In this document: positions 44,856 to 53,439 of the stretch, piece by piece
How the letters are laid out: every line of letters starts with the position of its first letter
Position numbering within the stretch: the stretch's first letter is position 1
Assembly (NCBI RefSeq): GCF_046244385.1
Contig: NZ_CP176366.1
Span: forward strand, 434,001-498,000
Direction of reading: 5' to 3'
Length of the DNA stretch: 64,000 bases
Source of the DNA: Methanospirillum stamsii
Lineage (GTDB): Archaea; Halobacteriota; Methanomicrobia; Methanomicrobiales; Methanospirillaceae
Made by a program: the position numbers and the translations under genes
Notes under the pieces: generated by a model
What the model was told of the DNA's origin: nothing
The model's input: the letters and a program-made list of their open reading frames with translations, nothing else
Databases searched by the model: none

Positions 44856-45347
44856 TTATGGTAGACCCGGAGCATAACGTGGATTATCAAGGTACCATTT
44901 CGTTATAGTTTCAGTGTGATGAATTATATCACTACTTCCCTTAAGACCGATATTTCCAATAAATATTACAGGATATCCAATATTGTGTGTGTGAAACTGT
45001 TTTTTATATGTTGTAAAAAGTTCCCTGTTCTCTTTACTATATGCAAGATTATATTCGTTAATCTGTATGTTCTTGTGCTTTTTTTCAAAACCATTCAGGA
45101 ATTCACGAGCTTCATTGCAGGAATAACATCCGGATGAATAAAAAAAATGAATTGAAAGGGGAGGCTCAGATAATGACGAGAGTTTTTCCAGAGAACCGGG
45201 AATTTGTTCTCCATTAATTTCAGAACCGTCCTTAAAAATCATAGACGCAGATCCAATTTGTGAGGGTAATAAAAATCCCATAACAAAGAGTATACCATAG
45301 AGACATGACCTTTTGGTAAAAAATTTGAATACTTTTAAAAAATTCAT
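44856..45347 (-). CDS. Exported thioredoxin-fold protein (CYSC)
   Basis: 163 residues. A basic N-terminus and hydrophobic stretch (LYGILFVMGFLLPSQIGSA) form a signal peptide or anchor. After a short region (FKDGSEINGEQIPG) comes a thioredoxin-like fold: IHFFYSSGCYSCNEAREFL with the redox pair CYSC near 75, and IGYPVIFIGN with the cis-Pro near 125. It ends with a helix (ETITKWYLDN). Likely an extracytoplasmic disulfide or redox protein. It faces a paralogue across a 167-bp divergent promoter region. Confidence 0.75.
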   Translation of the reverse strand: MNFLKVFKFFTKRSCLYGILFVMGFLLPSQIGSASMIFKDGSEINGEQIPGSLEKLSSLSEPPLSIHFFYSSGCYSCNEAREFLNGFEKKHKNIQINEYNLAYSKENRELFTTYKKQFHTHNIGYPVIFIGNIGLKGSSDIIHHTETITKWYLDNPRYAPGLP

Positions 45348-45514
45348 GAATTCCAGATATTATTCACCTATGTATATATAATCAGTTTGCATGCGACCAT
45401 AAAGAAAAACACAAAAATCACAAAAAAAGTCAGAAAATTACTGGTGAAAAATACCCCTTTTAAGGAAACTTTTTATTGTTCTCTCTCAGATGTTGGTTAC
45501 AAAGGAGAATACTC

Positions 45515-45967
45515 ATGAAGACCAGTAATACCCATTATTTATCTGGATTTTTAGCCATACTCATATTATTAGGATTATGTGCTGCGATATTTCCCGTCAG
45601 TGCAACAATTTTTATTTCAGATGGAACAGAAATCGAAGAAACAGAACTCTTTTCCCTGATGGATGAACCGGTATCAGATGAAATCCCGCGGGTATTGTTT
45701 TTTTACGATCCTGATTGTGGTGCCTGTGAACCGGTACATGAGTTTTTAGACACGTTTCTGGAGGATAATCCAGACACAATCCTTGAATCAATAAATATTG
45801 CAGATGGATCTGAAGAGATGGATAGATTCACTGCAATGAAAAATGAATTTAACCGGGAAAAAGTCTTTATTCCGGTAATTTACATAGGGCCTGTTGCTTT
45901 TGAGGGAACAGAGGATATCATGACGTATTTTGAAGATGTGTATGCATGGTACATGAATAATTTTTGA
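45515..45967 (+). CDS. Exported thioredoxin-fold protein (CGAC)
   Basis: 150 residues from ATG 45515, preceded by aaaggag. The signal segment is LAILILLGLCAAIFPVSA. The mature part starts TIFISDGTEIEETELFSL, like its divergent paralogue, then FFYDPDCGACEPVHEFLDTF with the redox pair CGAC, and VFIPVIYIGP with the cis-Pro. It ends YFEDVYAWYMNNF. Both proteins share the same domain order, so they likely arose by duplication and act outside the membrane on disulfides or metal centres. The substrate is unknown. Confidence 0.75.
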   Translation: MKTSNTHYLSGFLAILILLGLCAAIFPVSATIFISDGTEIEETELFSLMDEPVSDEIPRVLFFYDPDCGACEPVHEFLDTFLEDNPDTILESINIADGSEEMDRFTAMKNEFNREKVFIPVIYIGPVAFEGTEDIMTYFEDVYAWYMNNF

Positions 45968-46142
45968 TTCCGGTAAAGATAATCAAACGTAATCCCTCAA
46001 TTTTTTAGGTTTTTTTTAGTAATACCAGGGAAATATTCTTTTTTTTTGTAATCGGCATAATCACAAATATGAATCTCCTTCTCATGCTCCAAGGGTATAA
46101 TTACTAATCTTCATCCTGCTAATCAGGTTATGGTGAACCCTA

Positions 46143-47426
46143 ATGGATACCAGAATTGAACGACTCATCGCACGTGAAATACTAGATTCCAGAGGAAATC
46201 CAACGGTTGAAGTTGATGTTTTCCTGAAAAACGGACTATCCGGACGTGCTGCTTGTCCATCCGGTGCTTCAACCGGTATTCATGAAGCAGTAGAGAAACG
46301 CGATGGGGATAAAAGATTCATGGGTAAAGGCGTTCAGAATGCTGTTCACGCAGTGAATGAATCCATTGCCCCCAGACTAATCGGCATGGTTGCATCAGAC
46401 CAGTCAGATATTGATGCTCTTATGATCGATTTGGATGGGACAAAAAATAAGGGAAAATTCGGGGCAAATGCCATTTTAACAGTTTCGATGGCTACAGCAC
46501 GTGCAGCTGCAGCATCTGAAGGAGTTCTTCTGGCACAATATCTGAACTCCGACTGTTATCTGCTGCCGGTTCCATGCATGAATATTATGAATGGAGGGGC
46601 ACATGCAAACTGGCAGGGATCTGATTTTCAGGAATACATGATTGCTCCGGTAGGTGCACCGGATTTTCCAGAAGCAATGAGATGGGGCTGTGAAGTATAC
46701 CATACCCTCAAATCTGTCCTGAAGAAAAAAGGACTCTCAACAGGTGTTGGTGATGAAGGAGGATTTGCTCCGACGGTTCCTTCCAACCATGAACCGGCAT
46801 CCCTTATTGTCACTGCAATAGAAGAAGCAGGTTATTCTCCAGGAAAAGAGATTGCATTGGTGCTTGATCCGGCTTCCAGTGCATTTTATGAAGAGGAAAC
46901 TTACATTCTCCGGACAGAGGGTAAAAAACTAAAATCAGGTGAGATGATAGATTATTACCAGGACATGGTCGGGAAATTCCCAATAATTTCCATTGAAGAC
47001 GCTCTGGCTGAGGATGACTGGAATGGATGGAAAGAACTGACAAAAAAACTGGGAAATAAGATCCAACTTGTCGGTGATGACCTCTTTGTCACCAATCCTG
47101 AACGAATCCGGCGGGGTATAGATGAAAAATCTGCAAATGCAGTGCTTATCAAGTTAAACCAGATTGGAACGGTGACAGAGACCATTGAAGCAATCAAGCT
47201 TGCACAGAATGTCGGATGGGGCACAATGGTATCTCACCGGAGCGGTGAGACCTGTGATTCCTTCATTGCTGATCTTACCGTTGCTCTTTCATGTGGTCAG
47301 ATTAAAACCGGAGCACCCTGTAGAGGTGAAAGGGTTGAAAAATACAATCAATTACTTCGTATCGGGGAAGTAATTGGGAAGAAAACTTCATATGCAGGAA
47401 AATCCGGGTTTAAATATCATACCTGA
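46143..47426 (+). CDS. eno: Enolase
   Basis: 427 residues. It interconverts 2-phosphoglycerate and phosphoenolpyruvate in gluconeogenesis and glycolysis. Clear blocks are REILDSRGNPTVEVDVF near 12, GANAILTVSMATARAAA near 105, GVGDEGGFAPTV near 202, SIEDALAEDDW near 282, LVGDDLFVTNPERI near 310, and VLIKLNQIGTVTETIEAIKL near 333, which includes the catalytic Lys. The active-site loop reads SHRSGETCDSFIADL; the usual form has Glu where this has Cys (ETED). Complete and probably active. ATG 46143, with ggtgaacc upstream. Confidence 0.96.
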   Translation: MDTRIERLIAREILDSRGNPTVEVDVFLKNGLSGRAACPSGASTGIHEAVEKRDGDKRFMGKGVQNAVHAVNESIAPRLIGMVASDQSDIDALMIDLDGTKNKGKFGANAILTVSMATARAAAASEGVLLAQYLNSDCYLLPVPCMNIMNGGAHANWQGSDFQEYMIAPVGAPDFPEAMRWGCEVYHTLKSVLKKKGLSTGVGDEGGFAPTVPSNHEPASLIVTAIEEAGYSPGKEIALVLDPASSAFYEEETYILRTEGKKLKSGEMIDYYQDMVGKFPIISIEDALAEDDWNGWKELTKKLGNKIQLVGDDLFVTNPERIRRGIDEKSANAVLIKLNQIGTVTETIEAIKLAQNVGWGTMVSHRSGETCDSFIADLTVALSCGQIKTGAPCRGERVEKYNQLLRIGEVIGKKTSYAGKSGFKYHT

Positions 47427-47707
47427 TTCCCTACACGATTGGCAAAAACCGGGTTTTATCTTAGAAAATTTCTTTTTTTATCTATTAAGAACCTAACAAT
47501 CAATTTTTCCGGTAATACTGCATCGAGATTCTGTATCAGGTTTTCATGAAAGAGCAGACCTTCATTTCTTGATGAATTGGTCGCATATATAAATGTGATT
47601 AATAGGGCGTCCAAAATTTAGTTATTTTTATACTCATAAGAAAAAGAGATCATTGTTTTCTCAGCTATCATGGTGCTGATGTCAGGAAAACACAGGAGAA
47701 AAATATC

Positions 47708-48121
47708 ATGAAAAAACTAATTATTTCCGGTCTTCGGACATGTGACCGTAAAAATACCGTATTCACAGAGATAGATAAATACATCCAGGAGATTGGAGGG
47801 ACGGATGAGATTGTGACAGGAGGACCGGAAGGAGTTGGCCTCTTTGCTAAACAATATGCAGAAGAAAAAGGGATCAAATATACTGAATTTATTCCGGACT
47901 GGCAAAGTCACATTAACGCTGCAAGTTTCATCAGGGATGCAAGAATGGCTGAGTACGGAACACACCTGCTAGTTCTTTCGAATGGAATCAGCAAGGAGTC
48001 AGTAAATCTTATTTCAGAAGCAAGAAAAAACCGCCTCACCATAAAAACAATCGGCGTCTTTGAAGGACTACAGGTACCTGAATCAGGTTATGCAGGGGCT
48101 TATCCCGGATCCTTTTATTGA
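47708..48121 (+). CDS. SLOG/DUF2493-like protein, copy 1
   Basis: 137 residues. The pattern KLIISGLRTCDRK, IVTGGPEGVGLFAKQYAEEK, then FIPDWQSHINAASFIRDARM and HLLVLSNGISKESVNLI matches the Rossmann-like SLOG fold (YspA/DUF2493 type), which binds nucleotides or nucleotide-like ligands. The second motif usually reads GG..GvD; here the Asp is Gly (GGPEGVG), so ligand binding may differ. An aggag ribosome site lies about 10 bp before ATG 47708. Same length as, and clearly paralogous to, copy 2 located 283 bp downstream. Biological role unknown. Confidence 0.65.
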   Translation: MKKLIISGLRTCDRKNTVFTEIDKYIQEIGGTDEIVTGGPEGVGLFAKQYAEEKGIKYTEFIPDWQSHINAASFIRDARMAEYGTHLLVLSNGISKESVNLISEARKNRLTIKTIGVFEGLQVPESGYAGAYPGSFY

Positions 48122-48403
48122 TCAAATCCATCGAAGAGATAGAGAATACCCTCCCATATCACCCTCCACTTTTCTCTTTTTTCCCGTTAGCAAATCCTCT
48201 TTTCCAAACCCGGTATTTTCTTACCGGATGTTCATCACCACAGGTGATTTGAATTTTTAAAACATTGAACCTAAAATAATATTATAAAATGATATTCTTA
48301 ATGTAGTCCTAATACCAAGATTATAGGTGTTGACAAATACAAGATTGGTTGTTCACATGTGACATCGGTGCTGATTGTTACAGCGAATACAGGAGATAAC
48401 ATT

Positions 48404-48817
48404 ATGAAGAAACTTATTGTATCCGGACTCCGGACCTGCGAAAGAAAAGATATTGTCTACAATGAGATTAGCAAATACATTGCTGAACTTGGCGGAGTCG
48501 ACGAGATTGTAACCGGCGGATCCAAAGGTGTTGACCAGTATTCCAAGGAATATGCTCTTGAACATGGAATCAAACACAAGGAATTTGTTCCTGACTGGCA
48601 GAGCCACATTAATGCAGCAAGTTTCATCCGTGACTCTGACATGATAGAATATGGAACTCACCTCCTTGTCCTTTCAAACGGTATGAGCAAAGAATCTGTA
48701 AACCTCATCACTGAAGCACGGGCACGAAACATTCAGGTAAAATCTGTTGGAGGAATTGAAGGCCGTGCAGATTCTGAAATGTTCCATGCAACCGGATTTC
48801 CAAGTTCCCTTTACTAA
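48404..48817 (+). CDS. SLOG/DUF2493-like protein, copy 2
   Basis: 137 residues from ATG 48404, preceded by caggagata. It shares with copy 1 the segments PDWQSHINAASFIRD and YGTHLLVLSNG..KESVNLI, while its motif GGSKGVDQYSKEYALE keeps the expected Asp. The C-terminal 25 residues differ strongly between copies, apart from the final Ser-x-Tyr. Each copy has its own upstream region with a similar ribosome site, so they may be separately expressed. Function unknown; SLOG proteins act as nucleotide-ligand sensors or enzymes in several bacterial systems. Confidence 0.7.
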   Translation: MKKLIVSGLRTCERKDIVYNEISKYIAELGGVDEIVTGGSKGVDQYSKEYALEHGIKHKEFVPDWQSHINAASFIRDSDMIEYGTHLLVLSNGMSKESVNLITEARARNIQVKSVGGIEGRADSEMFHATGFPSSLY

Positions 48818-48848
48818 ATATCCTAACTCAAAAACACCTCTCCCTTAA

Positions 48849-48871
48849 TGAGTATATCAATGATATACTCA
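48849..48871. terminator. Perfect 10-bp inverted repeat after SLOG copy 2
   Basis: tgagtatatc - aat - gatatactca, 32 bp past the stop codon of SLOG copy 2 and followed by a T-rich stretch (acctctttt). The placement fits a transcription terminator. Its perfect symmetry could equally be an operator or a feature of the IS110 insertion site, which lies just downstream. Confidence 0.4.
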
Positions 48872-48952
48872 TATAACCTCTTTTCAACCAGCCTTTTTAA
48901 TCAAAACCCTTCTTTTCCATGAAAAACCGGATCCATTAAGAGGGTAAAACCC

Positions 48953-50200
48953 TCAAATCGGATCAGGATCTGGTTTCTTCATCTCTTTTATCGTGTCAGA
49001 TAACAGTTTTAAGGCCTCTTCTAGGGTATATGCGACAGGAATACGGACATTATGGTATTTCACTTGCTTTTTAGGTTGAGCATAGACATCGACATATGTT
49101 TCATCATTTACAATAAGATGCCAAATTATTGTAATCATCTTCCTTGCAAGTGCAATAATTGCTTTACCAGTCCCAATCACCGGCTTTTTGGCTTCATAAA
49201 AGTCGCGTAGGACACTTTTTTTCTTTTTTGCTGCCGCATGAGCCGCTTGAGTTAATATCCATCTTCCGAGTTTCGACCCCCGTTTCGTTATTGATCGTTT
49301 CACTTGATGATCCGCTGACTGATAAACTTTAGGAACAATCCCTAACCAACTGGCAAGTTTATCACTTGAAGAGAAATCCTTGAAGTTATCAATTTCTGCA
49401 ATGAGTGTTACTGCAGTAATATCTCCAACACCGGGAACAGATTTAAGGATCTCAACTTTCCTAGGATAATTTGTATGGGCATAATGGATGACATACTTAG
49501 TAAGTAATCCAATTTCCTCATCCAACTTCATCATAACGCGAAGACAGTGTCCTAATTGAATTAGTGCGTTTTGAGAAAGACTTTGTTCTAGCAAATTTCT
49601 GATTTCTGGCTCTTTCTTATTAAGAACTTTCCAGGGGATCTGTTTAATAATTTTATCAGCAGGATCACCTTGAAGTATTCCAATCATGATCAATCTCCCA
49701 GAAACTCCAAAAATATCAGTTAACGTTTCAGACAAGTGAAATAATTCAGTGTCAAGAATGCCATGAATCCTATTTTTAATATCAGTACGTTTCTTAACTA
49801 AAAAATGTCTGAGACGTACAAGTTTTCTGAAATCTCGGTGATGTCGGGAAAAGACACGGGATGGTTCAATCATTCCCTTAAGAGCAAGCAGCGCGATGAT
49901 TTCTGAATCTATTTTATCAGTCTTTTTATGTGAAAGAACCTTGATATCATGAGCATTGCCTACTATGACCGGAAGATGATCGATGAGTGAATCATAGATT
50001 TGGATCCAGTAATCACTTGTTGATTCACAAGCAACAACCTGACATTTATTCTGAAGAATCCAATTCTTTAGTGCAAGAAGGCCTTGCACAGTCCTATCAA
50101 ATTTCTCCTGGAACTTGGAACCATTTGTCCATAGAATTGTGGCAACAATGAATCGTTTATGGACATCTAGCCCAGCTGCTATTTGGTAATCTGTAGTCAT
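48953..50200 (-). CDS. IS110-family transposase (DEDD/Ser recombinase)
   Basis: 415 residues from ATG 50200 (ATG 50239 would add 13 residues). The N-terminal RuvC-like DEDD domain shows AAGLDVHKRFIVATIL, VVACESTSDYW and KKTDKIDSEIIALLAL. A coiled region follows, then the C-terminal Tnp domain with LKSVPGVGDITAVTLIAEI, WLGIVPKVYQS and ITKRGSKLGRWILTQAAHAA, which contains the conserved Ser region. Full length without breaks, so it may be active. IS110 elements have no large terminal repeats and insert with an RNA guide. A short hairpin (gagggt-aaa-accctc, 48940-48954) overlaps the stop codon. Confidence 0.88.
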   Translation of the reverse strand: MTTDYQIAAGLDVHKRFIVATILWTNGSKFQEKFDRTVQGLLALKNWILQNKCQVVACESTSDYWIQIYDSLIDHLPVIVGNAHDIKVLSHKKTDKIDSEIIALLALKGMIEPSRVFSRHHRDFRKLVRLRHFLVKKRTDIKNRIHGILDTELFHLSETLTDIFGVSGRLIMIGILQGDPADKIIKQIPWKVLNKKEPEIRNLLEQSLSQNALIQLGHCLRVMMKLDEEIGLLTKYVIHYAHTNYPRKVEILKSVPGVGDITAVTLIAEIDNFKDFSSSDKLASWLGIVPKVYQSADHQVKRSITKRGSKLGRWILTQAAHAAAKKKKSVLRDFYEAKKPVIGTGKAIIALARKMITIIWHLIVNDETYVDVYAQPKKQVKYHNVRIPVAYTLEEALKLLSDTIKEMKKPDPDPI

Positions 50201-50530
50201 GTCTCTAAAAATGGGTAGATGAATTTCCTGGCTGGTCAATTTTCCATTCGTGATCTAGGTCACAGTTCAGCCTTCGATGGCAATTCAAGGGTTAGTTTTT
50301 TTAACGGATTTGAAACCCAAAAAGAAAACAACCTTCACTACCCAGATTAATATTGGGAGACTGGAGGTTACAGTTTTTCATGAGTTAAGCATGAGGCGGA
50401 GCCTCATGGGTGTTTTTTTATTTTTCTCTGAAAATTCAGAAACAACTGCCCAATATAGGACCAACAAAGAGAAGGGCCTACTCTGATGCCAATGCAATGA
50501 TATCTGATAAACCCATATCATCCATTGAGT
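50201..50530. ncRNA. Candidate IS110 non-coding end / bridge RNA region
   Basis: 330 bp upstream of the IS110 recombinase start. In IS110-group elements the non-coding end next to the recombinase 5' end encodes the bridge RNA that pairs with target and donor. This region is of suitable length, contains no convincing gene, and holds hairpin sequence including the stem at 50390-50408. The element boundary is not determined, and the right part must contain the promoter of the DUF389 gene. No loops complementary to the flanks were demonstrated. Confidence 0.3.
50390..50420. terminator. Perfect hairpin followed by T tract
   Basis: catgaggc - gga - gcctcatg (50390-50408) is a perfect 8-bp stem followed on the plus strand by ggtgttttttta. 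It looks like an intrinsic terminator, or a stem of the IS110 RNA. It lies in the gap between the IS110 gene and the DUF389 gene, with no plus-strand gene directly upstream to terminate. Confidence 0.45.
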
Positions 50531-51532
50531 ATGCTTGAAGAATTTATCAGAGTTAACCGGTTTGACCAGGCATATCTTCCAATATTACAGAGAAAACTCT
50601 GTTTTGAAGGAGAATGTGCAAGTAACGGATTTCTCAATTATGCAGTCCTCCTGACACTGGCAACAATCATCGCGACGTACGGAGTAATTGCAGGCTCTAC
50701 TGCAACAGTAATTGGAGCAATGATAATCTCACCACTGATGACACCCATAATGGCAACTACTCTGGCTATTGTTCTGGGTGATACTCACCGGGCAAGTCGC
50801 TCCATGATAATGGTACTAGCCAGCGTGATTTTTGTTATTCTTATAGGAGCACTTATCACCTCAAGTATATCTCCTCTGGCCATCGATTTTCAACAAAATC
50901 AGGAGATAGTTTCAAGGACAGCACCAGATATGTTTGCCCTTTACGTAGCTCTTGCTTCAGGTGCAGCAGGCGCTTATGCAGTCAGTCGTGAATCAGTCAG
51001 CGATTCACTCCCGGGTGTTGCAATTGCAATCTCCCTTGTTCCTCCTTTGAGCGTTACAGGGATTTCTCTTGCGAAATTCCAATGGACCGATGCATTAGAT
51101 TCATTCCTCCTGTTTCTCACAAACCTTTTTGCAATTTTAGTATCCGGAGGCGCAATATTCTGGCTTTCAGGCATAAATCCGGGCCAGATGGATAAAAAGC
51201 GAACGAAACGAAGAAAACAAGCATTCAGTGTTGCTATCATATGTGTAATCCTCATCTCAATTCCTCTTTTCATATCAGGATATGAAACTCTGGACGTATC
51301 TCATAAGAATAAGGAGGCACAGGATATCACAAAAGAATGGTTGTCCAAAACAACCTATGAAATAAAAGAATTCAGCCTTCGCAAACAAAACCTTACTATG
51401 CAGATAGCTGGTTCTGGTCCACTCCCTCCCCTTGATACGTTACACCAGAATCTTGATGCGCATTTTAATACACCAATTGGAATAGAAATAAAGGCAATAC
51501 CCATTGAATTCCTGCATTACCCAGCTGAATAA
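50531..51532 (+). CDS. DUF389 / TIGR00341 family membrane protein
   Basis: 333 residues from ATG 50531 (TTG 50525 alternative). About six membrane helices lie between 35 and 240, with the family signature ATIIATYGVIAGSTATVIGA then MIISPLMTPIMATTLAI near 45-80 and LPGVAIAISLVPPLSVTGI near 160. A soluble alpha/beta C-terminus (about 260-333) follows. The family is common in archaea and bacteria; the transported or sensed substrate is not known. Isolated from its neighbours by gaps of 51 bp or more. Confidence 0.8.
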   Translation: MLEEFIRVNRFDQAYLPILQRKLCFEGECASNGFLNYAVLLTLATIIATYGVIAGSTATVIGAMIISPLMTPIMATTLAIVLGDTHRASRSMIMVLASVIFVILIGALITSSISPLAIDFQQNQEIVSRTAPDMFALYVALASGAAGAYAVSRESVSDSLPGVAIAISLVPPLSVTGISLAKFQWTDALDSFLLFLTNLFAILVSGGAIFWLSGINPGQMDKKRTKRRKQAFSVAIICVILISIPLFISGYETLDVSHKNKEAQDITKEWLSKTTYEIKEFSLRKQNLTMQIAGSGPLPPLDTLHQNLDAHFNTPIGIEIKAIPIEFLHYPAE

Positions 51533-51583
51533 CCTATTTTTTCCTATACCTGCAACAAAAAACTTTCCAGTGAGGACACATTT

Positions 51584-52309
51584 ATGTGTACATTCAAACT
51601 ATTATCAGAGGGAGGAGATTTTTTGACAGGGAAGACAAATGGAGCAATATTACAACGTGATGGGAAATCATATGCAATCATGACAAACACTCCGGCAGGC
51701 TTGGTAAAACCTGAAGAACTTGAACGTATTGCCGCAGTCGGAAAAAAATTTCACATACCATTAATGAAAATTACTTCCGGACAGCGGATTATTCTTGCCG
51801 GTATTAGCTCTGATGATGTACCCAATGTTTTTAAAGAACTCGGGGACCTTGCAAAGCCGGACCTGGGCCCCTGCGTAAAATTTGTACAGGGATGCCTGGG
51901 AACAGAGTCCTGCAAATGGGGAGCACAGGATTCTATCGGTTTTACTAAAGTGATAACAAAAAAAATGGAGACCCAGACATTTCCGGCAAAAATAAAAATC
52001 GGTATTTCCGGATGTCAGCGATGTTGTAGTGAGAGTCAACTTCGCGATATCGGCCTTATTGGAACATCCCGGGGATGGATTGCTCTTTTTGGTGGAAATG
52101 GAGGGAGAAAACCACGGAATGCAGATCCCATTGCATATCATCTATCTGCTGACGAGGCATGTGACCTGGTGCAGCGTCTGCTTGATTATTACAAAAACCA
52201 TGCAAACCCTCAGGAAAGGACTGCAAGATTTATGGAGCGTATAGGTATGGAAACATTAAAATCTGATTTGTTGTCAATGATTCCTTATATCTCACTGGAT
52301 AAGGTGTAG
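51584..52309 (+). CDS. Small sulfite reductase-like siroheme/[4Fe-4S] protein
   Basis: 241 residues. An N-terminal nitrite/sulfite reductase ferredoxin-like half (KSYAIMTNTPAGLVKPEELE near 29) is followed by the siroheme-[4Fe-4S] ligands: CLGTESCKWG (Cx5C) near 105 and GISGCQRCCSES (Cx3C) near 148. It lacks the extra ferredoxin domain and F420H2 domain of Fsr, and resembles the small Dsr-like proteins of methanogens. The substrate could be sulfite, nitrite or another compound, or the protein may serve in sulfur assimilation. A cupin gene starts 4 bp later, so they are likely co-transcribed. Confidence 0.85.
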   Translation: MCTFKLLSEGGDFLTGKTNGAILQRDGKSYAIMTNTPAGLVKPEELERIAAVGKKFHIPLMKITSGQRIILAGISSDDVPNVFKELGDLAKPDLGPCVKFVQGCLGTESCKWGAQDSIGFTKVITKKMETQTFPAKIKIGISGCQRCCSESQLRDIGLIGTSRGWIALFGGNGGRKPRNADPIAYHLSADEACDLVQRLLDYYKNHANPQERTARFMERIGMETLKSDLLSMIPYISLDKV

Positions 52310-52313
52310 AAGA

Positions 52314-52652
52314 ATGATAATTACCGATGTCTCACAAGTCGTATCCGGACCAAATCCCCATCACGTTGATGCCAGAAAAATCTTTGATTCCCCTCATGCC
52401 ATGGCAGTAGTCATAACACTCCAACCAGGGGAATCTCTGAAAAAACATATGACTCCGGTGGATGTCTTCTTTTATGTTCTGGAAGGCACCGGAATCGTTG
52501 AAATCGGCGAAGAACGGGCAGAGGTAACGAAAGATAAACTGGTTGAAAGCCCGGCCAGGATCCCTCACCGGTGGATAAACCAGAGCACTGAAGTTTTCCG
52601 GGTTCTTGTCGTAAAAGTTCCAAAACCGACTGAAGAAACGAAATTACTCTGA
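52314..52652 (+). CDS. Cupin domain protein
   Basis: 112 residues with the small beta-barrel cupin fold. Motif 1 is LQPGESLKKHMTPVDVFFYV then LEGTGIVEIGEE near 40-70; motif 2 is PARIPHRWINQS near 82-93. Metal ligand positions carry His in motif 1 (KKHM) and motif 2 (PHRW), with fewer His than classical cupins. It may bind a small molecule or metal. Four bp after the sulfite reductase-like gene, so probably its functional partner. Confidence 0.8.
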   Translation: MIITDVSQVVSGPNPHHVDARKIFDSPHAMAVVITLQPGESLKKHMTPVDVFFYVLEGTGIVEIGEERAEVTKDKLVESPARIPHRWINQSTEVFRVLVVKVPKPTEETKLL

Positions 52653-53439
52653 AATTTCCCGTTTTTCAGAAAAAAAGATAAGAATTCTCACGTGGAAATC
52701 CACCATCCACCTTTTAGAACCCGGATCTCAAATAAAGTAACCTTCCCTTCTTCCCCCCGTTCGGTAATATAACAATCAGTATTGCGATAAAGGAAGGGAA
52801 TCATTTGATCAGGAATACCGGAAAAAACGGCGTGATGGGGAATACCAATGGATATATGACTTTAAGTTCGTTAAGTGGGACATTGAAGGATCCATACCAC
52901 AAACTACTCTCCTGAACGGTTACCCGACATTCAGGCAGTATACTATTCCTTAACGCGAACCTGCAAGGGTCAGATGAAAAATCTGAACATTGCCACAAAT
53001 GAGATGGATCTCAATTTTGATAATGATCGACATTTCAATAGAGCCACGCTATTCCCTTTTCACACCTATCCCTTACTATTACTAACCCTCGTTCACACAC
53101 CCAATAGCACCCCCATATAAAATCCAGATATTTGCAGATCATCGTAAATGAGTTGATTATCAACCTTCAATTTTTCTGCGTGGCCGGATTTATATTGAGA
53201 TATGTAAATAAATGCTAATTTGGAAAAAAAAGGTCAAAATATAATTTTTGATGAAACATAAACTGAATATACCAGAGTATTCCCCCATAAGAGGGAAAAT
53301 ATGGATAACGGACAATAAGATTATCGACAATTAAGAAAATTTCGATTTTAAACATGAAAATCAAATTAAAAACACATAAATTACCCTCGTATCCATTATG
53401 ATTCCCACTAACGTTCATGATAAATAATGATAAATATCC
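52653..53439. other. 787-bp gap before the ech operon
   Basis: Low-GC sequence between the cupin gene and echA. It holds one PAS-domain remnant (52768-52953, listed separately). The last 400 bp are very AT-rich and probably carry the ech promoter; I see no confident TATA box or operator. No RNA gene or repeat is recognised. Confidence 0.4.
52768..52953 (+). pseudogene. PAS-domain remnant
   Basis: A plus-strand frame between stops reads ESFDQEYRKKRRDGEYQWIY then DFKFVKWDIEGSIPQTTLLN and stops. The segment YRKKRRDGEYQWIYD is the characteristic PAC-side strand of PAS_3 domains. No start codon, N-terminal PAS part or further domain is present. It is likely the leftover of a decayed sensor gene of the kind abundant in this genome. 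Confidence 0.45.

Noticed and set aside
50277..50486. 69-codon plus-strand ORF upstream of DUF389 gene
   Set aside because: It runs through a perfect hairpin and T tract, has no domain, and lies in the likely non-coding end of the IS110 element.
52801..52998. 65-codon minus-strand ORF
   Set aside because: The plus strand of the same segment encodes a recognisable PAS piece, which explains the open frame better.
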